From NCBI GenBank assembly GCA_029167225.1, contig JARFNK010000035.1:1-44609 (forward strand): a stretch of DNA of 44,609 bases. The letters are read 5' to 3'. A model generated the notes under the pieces. It was not told where the DNA came from. It saw only the letters and a list, made by a program, of their open reading frames with translations, and searched no databases. Position 1 is the first letter of the stretch. Every line of letters begins with the position of its first letter. This DNA is from Sphingobium arseniciresistens (GTDB taxonomy: Bacteria; Pseudomonadota; Alphaproteobacteria; Sphingomonadales; Sphingomonadaceae). Position numbers and translations under genes: made by a program. Below are positions 15,658-24,190 of this stretch, one piece after another.

Positions 15658-15684
15658 GTCGCGATAACTCCCCATTATCACGAC
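15658..15684. promoter_or_regulatory. Candidate tyrosine-recombinase core site
   Basis: An inverted repeat of 10-bp arms (GTCGCGATAA and TTATCACGAC, 9 of 10 matching) separated by the 7-base spacer CTCCCCA. Arm and spacer lengths fit Xer/dif-like crossover sites. It lies 40 bases upstream of the recombinase gene, in the divergent promoter region, so an operator role is the main alternative. Confidence 0.4.
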
Positions 15685-15734
15685 TAGGCATATTAGCTAA
15701 TTTGACTGAAAGCTGCTCTGAGTTAAAAGATGGC

Positions 15735-16796
15735 ATGGACGCGCCGCTCGCCAACAGCCGTTATGGCCCCGCCTACAGCGCGAAGATGGTGTCCGCGATC
15801 GCCTCCTGCACAGCCGCCATTACGCGTCTGGATGCCCGATTTTGCGTAAGTTCGGTGGCATCGGCCTGGGCTCGGCGCGCCGCCTGGAGCGGCTATACCC
15901 GCGCGCTCCAACTGCAGTCGGCCGAAATCGACGAGATCGACGTATTTTCCTGGGGCTGCGGGCTGCAAATCCCCGGCCGGCCGCTGCGGTCGACCAACCT
16001 CGACCTCTTCGATCGCTTTCCCGACTGGGACGCTACCCTGTGCGATCCTGACCCCCTCGCCTGGCGCGACGCGCTCCCGACCGCGATCGGCGAGATCGAG
16101 ATAGCCGCGGACCATCCGCCGTTGATCCGCGCGCTTGACCGGGTCCGCCAGCATGCGCGAGTCGACGGCACCGCCCTGCCCTGGCTCTCGCTGCCCTTTG
16201 CCCTTCGCGACAAAGGCCTGGTCGCCAGCCCCCTCCCCTGCCTAGCCGGCGGCGTGAAGGCGTTTCGGCTCAAGCGGACGATTGGCGACGAGGACTGGTA
16301 CGCGGCGATGCGCAGCCTCGAGGCGAGCGCCACCGCGAACCTCGAACGTCTGCACGACCTCGAGCGGCTCCATCGTGATGCCGAGCGCGCGATCTTTGCG
16401 GAATATCGGCCCGGCAGTCTCCCGGCCCTTGCGGCCCTCCTTCATCACCGGCCAATGCTCTCGCCCCAGTCGGTCTCCGAGCTGCTGGGCATGAGCGTTG
16501 CCGGTGCGAGCAAGCTCCTTGCCCGCGGCGTTACCTGTGGCCTGCTCGTCGAGATCACCCAAAGGCGCACATGGCGGGTGTTCCTGAGTACCGATCTTGC
16601 GGTCGAATTTGGCTATGCAGCGCCCAAGCGCGGCCGTCCCCGCAATGAGCCCCCTCCCCTTCCCGCAAACCGCGGGCTGGCGGACGTGTTCGACGCTTTC
16701 GATCAAGAGATGGCGAATATCGACGAGCTTCTTCGACGTGGCGCGCGCGTTGCTTCGGCGATCAGGCGCGCCGGAGATGACTCGATCCCTGTTTAA
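15735..16796 (+). CDS. RHE_PE00001-family protein (DUF1612 / HTH_13)
   Basis: A 353-residue protein resembling the RHE_PE00001 family, found on rhizobial and sphingomonad plasmids and believed to bind DNA; function unknown. The N-terminal two thirds match the DUF1612-like part (SAWARRAAWSGYTRALQLQS, IDVFSWGCGLQIPGRPL, LPWLSLPFALRDKGL). The C-terminus has a helix-turn-helix (LSPQSVSELLGMSVAGASKL) followed by the wing-like VEITQRRTWRVFL and the basic PKRGRPRNEP. The start may be ATG 15735 or TTG 15702; no strong ribosome site is visible. It is divergent from the tyrosine recombinase gene, an arrangement suggesting a shared control region. Confidence 0.75.
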   Translation: MDAPLANSRYGPAYSAKMVSAIASCTAAITRLDARFCVSSVASAWARRAAWSGYTRALQLQSAEIDEIDVFSWGCGLQIPGRPLRSTNLDLFDRFPDWDATLCDPDPLAWRDALPTAIGEIEIAADHPPLIRALDRVRQHARVDGTALPWLSLPFALRDKGLVASPLPCLAGGVKAFRLKRTIGDEDWYAAMRSLEASATANLERLHDLERLHRDAERAIFAEYRPGSLPALAALLHHRPMLSPQSVSELLGMSVAGASKLLARGVTCGLLVEITQRRTWRVFLSTDLAVEFGYAAPKRGRPRNEPPPLPANRGLADVFDAFDQEMANIDELLRRGARVASAIRRAGDDSIPV

Positions 16797-17830
16797 CCTC
16801 ACTCACGTACCATCCCTCCTTTCAGACTAGCGTGAGACAGCCGTTCTTCCGGTCGATGCGACTGTAAGCTGGGACTACGAGTCACAACGGACTGCGACGA
16901 CCAGACGGTGCGAGGCTTTCCAAATGGTCTTCCCAAATGGTCTTCGGCTGCCTCACTTCGAGAGCATACCCACGATCGCCGGCCTCCTTCTCAGGCTCAA
17001 TGCCTGCGGCGGGATCGGTGACAGATTGCACTTTGATCGGGCCCGTTGTCCCTATCCCCAAAAAATTGGAGGTCTGCAATTTTCAGGACCCGCACGAGGC
17101 TCTCGTTGGGTCAGCGCGGGAGTTGGCGGTTGGCCGACCTGCTAGCCATCGCCATGGAATTTGGCTGCGCAGAGCCAATCAGCGGACCGCCCAGCGACCC
17201 CCTCCCCTTCCCGTCATGGGCTTCCCACTGCGTTCGAAAAATTCGACCCGGAGATGCCTGTGATTGATCGACCGGCGCCAACTATGCCCGCTGCCAATTT
17301 GTTGGAAGTGGTTGCTGGTATGCGCGATGGCTGACACGGCTATCTGGCGCGCACGCTCAGATCCGGCCTGTTCCGGCCTGTGGCGGGTTTTAGGTGTCGA
17401 TGCAGGCAGAATGCGTCTCTGGAAAAGCCTCGCCAGGAAGCCCGTACAGCGCGTTTTGGCGTGCTTTGCTTACCAAGGGACGTCGGGCGCTGATTACACG
17501 CTCAGCGTGCCTCTGGGCGGCATTCTGCGGCATTTCGTATTTTGTTCTGGTCTCGCAGCGCTGCTTCGGCGGAAGTACCTTGCGTTGTTCCCACTGACAA
17601 CCGGGTCAAATGTTCCTAACGGTCGCCAACGGAACGAGCAGCGGTTGGTGGTGGTTGACCTGGGTCGGGTGTGCGGCCGCGAGGTGCCGACTCCGGCAGT
17701 GCGGCTCGACGGGGCTATGCGGGTAAATCATGGCGGTCGATCCCTACCCTTCTTTCGTCCTAATTCTTCAAAGACAGGAAGCGCCGCAGGCGTCGTTAAT
17801 CTCTTTAGAGAATAGGATAAAAGGTTAGGC
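16797..17830. other. About 1 kb without recognisable genes upstream of the origin
   Basis: Several open frames exist (for example 17264-17815 plus, 183 codons), but their translations are rich in arginine, cysteine and tryptophan with no domain pattern, and look like chance. An AT-rich patch at about 17795-17830 adjoins the iterons and could be the strand-opening region of the origin. Confidence 0.5.
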
Positions 17831-17839
17831 TGTGGATGA
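17831..17839 (-). promoter_or_regulatory. DnaA-box-like site
   Basis: TGTGGATGA differs by one base from the reverse complement of the consensus TTATCCACA. It lies between an AT-rich patch and the first iteron, where a DnaA site is expected in iteron-type plasmid origins. Confidence 0.5.
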
Positions 17840-17883
17840 ACCTTCCGCGACTCGCCGAGTCAGTGCGAGTCGTCAGCATAGGC

Positions 17884-17990
17884 CCGTTCCCGTTATACCG
17901 TTCGACCGTTCCTGAAATACCCTGCAAGCCGTTCCCAATGAACCGTGATTCGGTTCCTCATGTACCGTGCCCCGTTCCTGAAATACCGTG
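17884..17990 (+). repeat. oriV: Five 19-bp iterons (origin of replication, group 1)
   Basis: Five direct copies of a 19-bp motif, consensus CCGTTCCTGAAATACCGTG, begin at 17884, 17906, 17929, 17951 and 17972, spaced 21-23 bases apart, about two helical turns, so all sit on one DNA face. The fifth copy matches the consensus exactly. This is the core of an iteron-type oriV, probably bound by the RepA encoded at 19284-20399. Confidence 0.88.
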
Positions 17991-18024
17991 GCGAACGTTG
18001 CAGCAGACGCGCCTGACCACCGTG

Positions 18025-18040
18025 GTAAAACGCGTTTTAC
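18025..18040. promoter_or_regulatory. parS-like palindrome 1
   Basis: A perfect 16-bp palindrome, GTAAAACGCGTTTTAC. It fits the outline of the RepB parS site of repABC plasmids (GTTNNNNGCNNNNAAC) apart from the third base and its partner. A near copy overlaps the start region of repA. It is likely a binding site for ParB or for RepA autoregulation. Confidence 0.5.
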
Positions 18041-18192
18041 TCAGCCAGAATGTGGCTGTTTTCCGTGGGTTCCGGGCACTTTGCTCGTCTGGTGCTGAAA
18101 GTTGAGTGGGCGCCATTGAGAGCGTTTCTCCAAGCTCCGAAGTGACCAATGGCGGCCGTCTTAGCTAGCCGCGAATCCTCACGCGACTCAGC

Positions 18193-18439
18193 AACGGTCC
18201 TTTAGGAACGGGGTCCTGTGACTGCGGCGTCGCAGGGCGGCAGTTTCGGCGCTTTCTCAGGTCGAACGGTCGCGGCGCCGCCATTCCGTGGCTCGTATTG
18301 TTGAGCTTTCGGCGATGCCGGCCACTTCTTGAACGGTACATTGGGAACGTATTCCCGGCGGGGCGATGGTCGGGAGGCGTGCACGTCGCACGATACCCGA
18401 GTCTGCCCATCTGGAACCGGCACGGTATTTCAGGAACGG
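18193..18439 (-). repeat. Three iterons in inverted orientation (group 2)
   Basis: Reverse-strand copies of the 19-bp iteron lie at 18193-18211, 18332-18350 and 18421-18439. The last is a perfect match to the consensus; the others differ at a few positions. They are not evenly spaced, unlike group 1, and may serve for copy-number control by handcuffing rather than initiation. Confidence 0.75.
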
Positions 18440-18649
18440 CAGCAAATACGGCGAGGCCAGGTCCCTCCCTCACCTATGCCATGTTGGCAAGAAGACATCC
18501 CCTACGGGTCCGACTCTGACACGGAATTCCTCTTTGCAGAGCTGGCACGGATCACGACGATCCGACGCATGCACAGTGGGCGGCTTGCCGGCCGCTTTTG
18601 CCGGGCGGTGTCGATATGCGTGGGAGCCGGTGACATCGACGCTGTCTCA

Positions 18650-18807
18650 CCGACATGTCCTGCGGGTTGGTTATCCGTGGGGCGACATGCAGGGCCGCTA
18701 TGGAAAGTGGACCTTGGTCTATGCGGGCTTCTCGCGTTGGCCGGAGCAAGGCGTCTGGGACGCCATGGTGCAGACGCTGCTCGACCTTGAGCTTACCGCC
18801 GATTGGA
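18650..18807 (+). pseudogene. IS5-family transposase fragment
   Basis: About 50 codons read as the N-terminal region of an IS5-family transposase: VGYPWGDMQGRYGKWTLVYA followed by GFSRWPEQGVWDAMVQTLLD, matching the family phrase pattern PWRDLPERYGKWxTVYxRFxRW...GVW. There is no start codon or downstream DDE core in frame, so it is a decayed remnant. It lies between iteron groups 2 and 3, which suggests an old insertion into the origin. The surrounding longer frame (18366-19127) is not a gene. Confidence 0.6.
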
Positions 18808-18998
18808 AACACAGGATCGACACACGACCGCCCGTTACGAAAGACCGCACTGTCCTTCGCGAGCTTCCTCAAGCTCGTCTCCGTCCGCCGATGCGTGAAG
18901 CATCTTGTCGACGCGACCTTGCCTACGTCGATCATCGCGAATTCGACATACGGCGTTCCAGCAAAGCTATTGTGATCAGGAATTCCGACCTCACAGCC

Positions 18999-19257
18999 CC
19001 GTTCCTCAAGTACCGTGCGGACGAGTTGCATGTCTGCATCGCCCGGTTGAAGGGCAGGCAAACCGGGCCGAGGCGGATGCTAGGGGGCAAGGGGGGCCGC
19101 GAAAGGCCGCCTACGACTGCCTTATGATCTTCGACCGGCTCCCCCCAGAACCGCATGCGTTGAGATCTGAACCACAACTCGTTACTTCAGGAACGCCCCT
19201 CAGGATGTTTGGCCTGAGCGTGCCGCGCATTATCGAGCGTGTTCCTGAAAGACCGTT
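18999..19257. repeat. Three iterons near the repA 3' end (group 3)
   Basis: Copies of the 19-bp iteron lie at 18999-19017 (plus), 19178-19196 (minus, degenerate) and 19239-19257 (plus). They lie between the IS5 remnant and the repA stop codon, so the iteron field reaches from 17884 to the 3' end of repA. Confidence 0.7.
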
Positions 19258-19283
19258 TCGTCGGCGGGCGTGTACAGCGCCGA

Positions 19284-20399
19284 TCAGTTTACAGGGCGCT
19301 GCTTCGCGCAGAAGGTGGCGAAAATCTGCGTTATGTTCTTCGCATCAAACGCTATCTCGCGTTGACGCAAGAAGGTCCGGAAATCGTCTCCCACGAGGCC
19401 ATGGTCGCGTTGCGGGCTCGGCAGGTTGGCGCGGGCGATCGCACCAAATGCCGAATGTGAAATATGGCCGCTCGTGGGGAACGAGATCGGGGCCACCTCA
19501 GGTGTCTTGGCCTTGGCGGCCGGAGGCGAAACCTGCGCGGGGGCAGGGGAGGGCTTACCCTCCTCGGACAGCTCGCGATCGCGCCGAATCATACGAAGCA
19601 GCGGTTCGGCATCGTCACGCTGTTCGATCTCCAGCGAATAGCCCGGCAGATCGTTTTCCCGGGCGATCTTGGTCATTTCGAACTTGAACCGCCGATAATC
19701 GCCTTCTGCCCCTGACTTCTCGAAGAGCGTTGGCATTGAAATGGCAAAGCCATCGCTACCGGCCCCACCGGCATGCTTGCGCGCGACCCGATAGAGCCAG
19801 CGTTCACGGCCGCCAGTCATCGAAAAATAGGCCGGGTCGATGGCGAGCACGCCGCCGTCCATCAGGACACCGTCGTAGAACCATTTAGCGAGCGTGATCC
19901 TCATCCCGCGGACAGTGCCCGAACGATCCTTGAGCTGGCTGTAGCTGTCGATCCAGGAGAAGGTGGTCTCGACAGCATCCCCCGAACGAATGTTCGTCTT
20001 CACCGTCGTCGATTGGAGACGGTCGAGCGCATTTCCCAGGAGATCGTAAGCGCGCCCGCCAACCTCGCGTTTAAGCGTCTTCAGCATATCGTACGGGACG
20101 ACGTGCAGCGTCTGAGGGATATCGTTGGTACCTCGGCGCTTGTGCTCGATCAAAACCGACGCGCAGTAGATCAGGATATCGAGATCGTAGATGGTCGCCA
20201 GGCCATATTCCGAGTTGGCGGAGACGTGGACCGTGATCTTGCGATCGGGGCTGACATAGTCGATCGGCTTGAGCCGCTTGCGCTTGGACAGCGAGAAAAA
20301 GGGCCGCTCCATCGTCTCGCGCTGATCCCGGAGAGGAAGCGCAGTCAGCTGAGGGAGAAAGAGGTCTACCTGACCGTCTTCGCGGTGATCCTGTTGCAT
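19284..20399 (-). CDS. repA: Replication initiator protein A (RPA family)
   Basis: A 371-residue plasmid replication initiator of the RPA family. Typical phrases are EDGQVDLFLPQLTALPLRDQ, RETMERPFFSLSKRKRLKPI and DYVSPDRKITVHVSANSEYG in the N-terminal half, followed by a winged-helix-rich region (IYDLDILIYCASVLIEHKRR). The C-terminal quarter is proline-rich and less conserved. It would bind the iterons at 17884-19257 to open the origin. ATG 20399 is chosen; ATG 20429 and TTG 20444 are alternatives that lie within or beyond a parS-like palindrome (20417-20436). That palindrome over the start region suggests autoregulation or ParB control. It is followed upstream by parB and parA. Confidence 0.9.
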   Translation of the reverse strand: MQQDHREDGQVDLFLPQLTALPLRDQRETMERPFFSLSKRKRLKPIDYVSPDRKITVHVSANSEYGLATIYDLDILIYCASVLIEHKRRGTNDIPQTLHVVPYDMLKTLKREVGGRAYDLLGNALDRLQSTTVKTNIRSGDAVETTFSWIDSYSQLKDRSGTVRGMRITLAKWFYDGVLMDGGVLAIDPAYFSMTGGRERWLYRVARKHAGGAGSDGFAISMPTLFEKSGAEGDYRRFKFEMTKIARENDLPGYSLEIEQRDDAEPLLRMIRRDRELSEEGKPSPAPAQVSPPAAKAKTPEVAPISFPTSGHISHSAFGAIARANLPSPQRDHGLVGDDFRTFLRQREIAFDAKNITQIFATFCAKQRPVN

Positions 20400-20416
20400 C
20401 TCGTGTCCCGTGGCGT

Positions 20417-20436
20417 CGGTAAAACGCATTTTACCG
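20417..20436. promoter_or_regulatory. parS-like palindrome 2 at the repA start
   Basis: A 20-bp near-perfect palindrome centred on GTAAAACGCATTTTAC, one base off the perfect copy at 18025-18040. It lies just upstream of the chosen repA start and overlaps an alternative start codon. Probable operator for repA or binding site for ParB. Confidence 0.55.
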
Positions 20437-20479
20437 GGAGCCAACTAATTGAAAATAAAGCCTTAAATCCGATTTCCGC

Positions 20480-21559
20480 CTAATTTCGACTGAACTTCGC
20501 ACTCTCAATCGCAGGGCGAAGCGCTTCGAGAATCTCCTCGACCGAAGCTGCGCCCTTGGGATTGATGTTGATGGTAATGCCCTTGGCCCGTGTATCGGCG
20601 AGAACCTGGCCGATCTCCCTGCCTGAAGCGGCGGTGAGGGCGGGCTTGGCGCGGGGAGGGGACTTCTTCGACACCGCAGGCGTCGCCGCAGCCGCAGCCA
20701 GGCGCTCGCAAACCTTGATCCCCTCTATCTTGTCGCTTCCGGTATCCTTCAGCGCCTGCTGCTCCGCATGCAGCGCCACAGCGGCGGCGATGATCGCGTC
20801 GCGGTGCTGCTCGTTCTTCAGCAACGGGGAGAGCCGCATGCCGTGCCGGACCTTGACGTCTCCAGGCTCGGCAAACGCTGCCACGACTTCGTCCGGCAAC
20901 TCCGCTAGCTGAAGGAGGTTGTGGAGGTTCTGCTTGGGGATCGCCAAGCGATCGGCCATCTGCGTGCGAACGCCGTTGTAATACGCATCCACGGCGTGCC
21001 TGTAGTTGCGCGCCCGTTCGAGATCAGTGACGTCCTCACGCTCGCGGTTTTCAAGATCGGCGAGCCTGAATGCGGCCTCGTCGTCCAGCGTCTCGATACG
21101 AGCAACGAGCTCGATTTCGCTATGGTTGTTGGCATGTAGCCATGAAACCGAGAAATGCCGGCGGGTGCCGACGATCAGCTCATAGGGATTGTCGGCGTTC
21201 GGCGTCCGCCGCACAACAACCGGCTCGCGGTTGGTTCCTTCCTCCCGGATGGAATCGATGAGCGACGCACAGCGTTCGTAGCTCAGGGCCGCATGATCGC
21301 GAGCGTTCCCCGGCCAGATAGAGCATTCCGAGGGCTTCAGACGGATCGTTGGGCGTTTGACGGTGCGTGCGATCTCGTCGAACGCAATACCGCGCCGCTC
21401 CAAAAAAGAGGGCGTGGACGGCTCGTCGACGGGCTTGTCGCGATCGACCAGCACTTCGGCGTCGACCGCCTCGGGCACGGAAGTCGGCGCAGGGGTCGTC
21501 CCGATGCTCTCGATGGCGCTCGCCAGTAGACTGCGACGCCTGCCCCCAGCGCTGCTCAT
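20480..21559 (-). CDS. parB: ParB/RepB-family plasmid partition protein
   Basis: A 359-residue ParB-type centromere-binding protein. The ParB N-terminal nuclease-like domain shows RLKPSECSIWPGNARDHAAL, LIDSIREEGTNREPVVVRRT and the box YELIVGTRRHFSVSWLH (the GxRR CTP-binding motif). DVTDLERARNYRHAVDAYYN leads to the helix-turn-helix (RTQMADRLAIPKQNLHNLLQ). The C-terminal end forms the dimerisation part. Its ATG overlaps the parA stop (ATGA) and GGAGG precedes it, so the two are translationally coupled. It would load on parS-like sites such as GTAAAACGCGTTTTAC near repA. Confidence 0.9.
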   Translation of the reverse strand: MSSAGGRRRSLLASAIESIGTTPAPTSVPEAVDAEVLVDRDKPVDEPSTPSFLERRGIAFDEIARTVKRPTIRLKPSECSIWPGNARDHAALSYERCASLIDSIREEGTNREPVVVRRTPNADNPYELIVGTRRHFSVSWLHANNHSEIELVARIETLDDEAAFRLADLENREREDVTDLERARNYRHAVDAYYNGVRTQMADRLAIPKQNLHNLLQLAELPDEVVAAFAEPGDVKVRHGMRLSPLLKNEQHRDAIIAAAVALHAEQQALKDTGSDKIEGIKVCERLAAAAATPAVSKKSPPRAKPALTAASGREIGQVLADTRAKGITININPKGAASVEEILEALRPAIESAKFSRN

Positions 21560-22758
21560 GCCGCCTCCGTCAGTCTGTCGGTGCCGACCTGCGCCATCCG
21601 CGATGGCCACTGCTTGCAAATATCCTTTTCGATCTCGCGAAACACCATGTTGAGGTTGTCGCGGCACCGAGTGTAGGTCTGGTGTGACCCGTATGGCTTG
21701 TTGATCTCGTAGATCGACGACATCGACAGACCGGCATTCTTGATCTCTTCCGACAGGAGAATCGGCGTCGATAGCATCTGACCGGCGTAGGTTTTCTCCA
21801 TAACCTGAAGCATCTGCGCCTCGTTGGTCCTGTTGGGCTGGAACATGGTGCAGACGACACGAATGAACCCGTAGTCGATCGAAGTATCGAACTTCGAGAC
21901 GAGGTCCATCGCTTCCCGACAGGTCTGCATGAAATGGATCGTCGAAAGATAGTCGAGCTGCCGGGCTGGAACGGGGATCAGCAAGCCGTCCGCGGCCGTC
22001 AACGTGTTCACACCCAAAAAGCCCATGGCCGGGGGAGGATCGAGGATCACGACATCATAATCGTGCCGCACTTCTTCCAGGCCGATCCTCAACATCCGAA
22101 ACGCGCCGGCAATGGCGGTCGGGCCTTCCTCGATGGTCGCGGTCAGTTCCCATTCGGTGTCCTGAAGGCCCAGGTTCGCCGGGCAGATATCGATATTGGG
22201 CCAGGCGGTCTTCTGGATCGTCTTTCGCAGCGAATCGGCTTCGTCGATACGCGGCGAGAGGAAATTCGAGAGCGTATGCGTCTCGTCCACCAATGCCTCG
22301 AGATTGACGTCAAACATCACACTCATCGAGGCCTGTGGATCGCAATCGACCACGAGGACTCGGTATCCCCGCAGCGCCAGATAATCTGCGAGATGCTTAC
22401 CCGTCGTCGATTTGCTCACGCCGCCCTTGAAGTTCTGCACGGCGATGACGACGGCACGTTCGGAGGGCAATTTGCCCATCTTGATGCCCAGCTTCTCGCG
22501 GATCGCGATCAAATCTTCGACCGTGTAAAACCGGCGTCCATTGGTTGCCGTCTTGGGGGCGGGCAGTCGGCCGCGCGCCTCCGCCTTGGAAAGTGCTTCC
22601 GGCGTTCTGCCGAGCAATTCAGCGGCGACGGTCGCGCCCATTGAAATGTTCAGCGTTTTGCGATCGGATGGATCGATAGCTGCCTGCCGCAGGACCGTCT
22701 TGGCATTCTCGCACGAGGTTATCATCGCATCGAGAATCTGACCCGACAGCATGGGCAT
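21556..22758 (-). CDS. parA: ParA-family plasmid partition ATPase
   Basis: A 400-residue ParA (type Ia) protein. The N-terminus has a MerR-like helix-turn-helix (ATVAAELLGRTPEALSKAEA) followed by FYTVEDLIAIREKLG, used for autoregulation in this class. The ATPase domain has the deviant Walker A QNFKGGVSKSTTGKHLA, VLVVDCDPQASMSV and Walker B DVVILDPPPAMGF. It would move plasmid copies apart using ParB-parS complexes. The start is ATG 22758; ATG 22752 has better spacing to AAGGGG and may be the true one. It is first in the parA-parB-repA operon. Confidence 0.92.
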   Translation of the reverse strand: MPMLSGQILDAMITSCENAKTVLRQAAIDPSDRKTLNISMGATVAAELLGRTPEALSKAEARGRLPAPKTATNGRRFYTVEDLIAIREKLGIKMGKLPSERAVVIAVQNFKGGVSKSTTGKHLADYLALRGYRVLVVDCDPQASMSVMFDVNLEALVDETHTLSNFLSPRIDEADSLRKTIQKTAWPNIDICPANLGLQDTEWELTATIEEGPTAIAGAFRMLRIGLEEVRHDYDVVILDPPPAMGFLGVNTLTAADGLLIPVPARQLDYLSTIHFMQTCREAMDLVSKFDTSIDYGFIRVVCTMFQPNRTNEAQMLQVMEKTYAGQMLSTPILLSEEIKNAGLSMSSIYEINKPYGSHQTYTRCRDNLNMVFREIEKDICKQWPSRMAQVGTDRLTEAA

Positions 22759-23282
22759 GTCCCCTTCTTGAACCCAAATCGGCCACGGTTCGTGAAAATC
22801 ACCGCATAATGGCCCCTAATCCCGGACAGCTATGCCAAATGCAGGGTGGTTAGTCAAATAGGGCGACATCACCTGCGGCACTCAGGGACATGCCTCCTTG
22901 TTGCCGCCGAGTCCCGGACCGTTCGGGACAGTGTCATTCACCTAGAAACCCTGCCGAGAATCAAGATGAGTCGCCCACCTGTCCGCCGTGCTCGATGACT
23001 TATCCGCAAGTATCGTTCGACCTGCACGCTCGGCTGACGCCAATCCAAAGCAACGCGAATCGCCTTAAAATTTTCTCCGCAGACGCAGCGCGCGGGGAGG
23101 AAGATCAAATCCACACCGATTCGGCGCCAGCCAGGACTATCCGTTGTCATCAAGTGATTTTGCGACACGCCTCGTTGTACGGTCCGTTGTGCTTAGCCCT
23201 TCTTCAATAGCATCCGAAACGATGCGCTAGTGGCCGGCCGAGGAGAAGGGGAGGGGGGACGAGGTTGTGAAAGGAGCCGATC
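22759..23282. promoter_or_regulatory. parA upstream region with an inverted repeat and shared leader
   Basis: A 524-base region between the divergent parA and Toprim genes. It holds a perfect inverted repeat GTCCCG-N7-CGGGAC (22911-22929), a good candidate operator for ParA or another regulator, and the 16-base purine tract at 23243-23258 shared with other leaders. No gene was seen. Confidence 0.45.
23243..23258 (+). repeat. Purine-rich leader motif, copy A
   Basis: The 16 bases GAGAAGGGGAGGGGGG lie 25 bases upstream of the Toprim gene start. An identical copy lies upstream of the strawberry-notch gene (25298-25313) and a close relative upstream of the ParB-like gene (41025-41043), all on the coding strand. 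Confidence 0.6.
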
Positions 23283-24128
23283 ATGACCCTCACAGCCGAA
23301 CGACCTTCCCAGCAACTCATCGATCTCGTTGGCGCACTTGGTGGCACCTGGCACGGAAGAACCGCGATGTGCCTGTGCCCGGCGCATTCCGACAGCACCC
23401 CAAGCCTGTCGATCCGCCAGGGTAATCGCGGCATCTTGGTGACCTGTTTTGCCGGATGCGATCGGGAAGACATCCTGCGCGAACTCCGGCGTGTGCCGAT
23501 CCGCAATCATTTCAGCTACACCGATGTTCCGGCGGTCTCGTCCGGCAATGCAAACCGGCTATGGGATGACGCCCTTTCCCTCGAAGGTACGCTGGCGGAA
23601 CGCTATCTCGCCTCGCGCTACCTCTCGCCGATCACCGACGATCTCCGTTTCCATCCGCGCTGCCCGTACCGGCCAAAGCCCTGGACAAGCTTCCACCCGG
23701 CTCTTCTTGTGGCGGTGCGAGAAGGGCGGCGCCTGACAGCCGTACAGCGAATATTCCTCGATCCGACAACGGCGCGCTATCGCATGAAGCTCATGCTCGG
23801 TCGGCCGGCGGCGGGCGCGTGGCAGGGGGGAGGGCGGGGCGCCGCCGTCCTCGCACTCGCCGAAGGCTTCGAGACCGCTCGCGCCTTCACCATTCTCAAT
23901 GCACTTCCATGCTGGGCAAGTCTTGGAGCGAGGCGCCTTCACCAGATCCGGTTGCCGGAGCAACTGCAAACCCTCGTCCTCGCCCAGGATAATGATGTGG
24001 AAGGCGCCCGCGCTGCCGACCAGGCGGAGCTGCTCTACGCTCGCCCGGGTCTCACGATCGAACGAATGCCGCCGCCGCGCGGCATCAAGGATTGGGCAAA
24101 GGTGCTCGAGAGACGCATGGCCGCATGA
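23283..24128 (+). CDS. Toprim-domain protein with CHC2-like zinc finger (primase-like)
   Basis: A 281-residue plasmid primase-like protein. The N-terminal zinc finger is visible as CLCPAHSDSTPSLSIRQGN and VTCFAGCD. The middle is unassigned. The C-terminal half is a Toprim-type fold: AAVLALAEGFETARAF (with the acidic EGFETA motif) and LVLAQDNDVEGARAADQAEL (the DxD-like box). It could prime DNA synthesis on the transferred strand or at the origin. AAAGGAG lies eight bases upstream of the ATG. It carries the shared purine-rich leader. Confidence 0.8.
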   Translation: MTLTAERPSQQLIDLVGALGGTWHGRTAMCLCPAHSDSTPSLSIRQGNRGILVTCFAGCDREDILRELRRVPIRNHFSYTDVPAVSSGNANRLWDDALSLEGTLAERYLASRYLSPITDDLRFHPRCPYRPKPWTSFHPALLVAVREGRRLTAVQRIFLDPTTARYRMKLMLGRPAAGAWQGGGRGAAVLALAEGFETARAFTILNALPCWASLGARRLHQIRLPEQLQTLVLAQDNDVEGARAADQAELLYARPGLTIERMPPPRGIKDWAKVLERRMAA

Positions 24129-24190
24129 GGGGCCGCCACCCCTCCAACCTCTTGCAAGGAGGAATTGATCAACGCCGGCCGATTTCAGGC

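Noticed and set aside
17264-17815. Plus-strand frame of 183 codons before the iterons
   Set aside because: No domain, odd composition, no ribosome site.
17884-17990. CRISPR-like regular repeats
   Set aside because: 19-bp repeats with 2-4-bp spacing are iterons, not a CRISPR array.
18366-19127. Plus-strand frame of 253 codons in the origin
   Set aside because: It spans iterons and an IS5 remnant, and only about 50 codons resemble a transposase; no start site.
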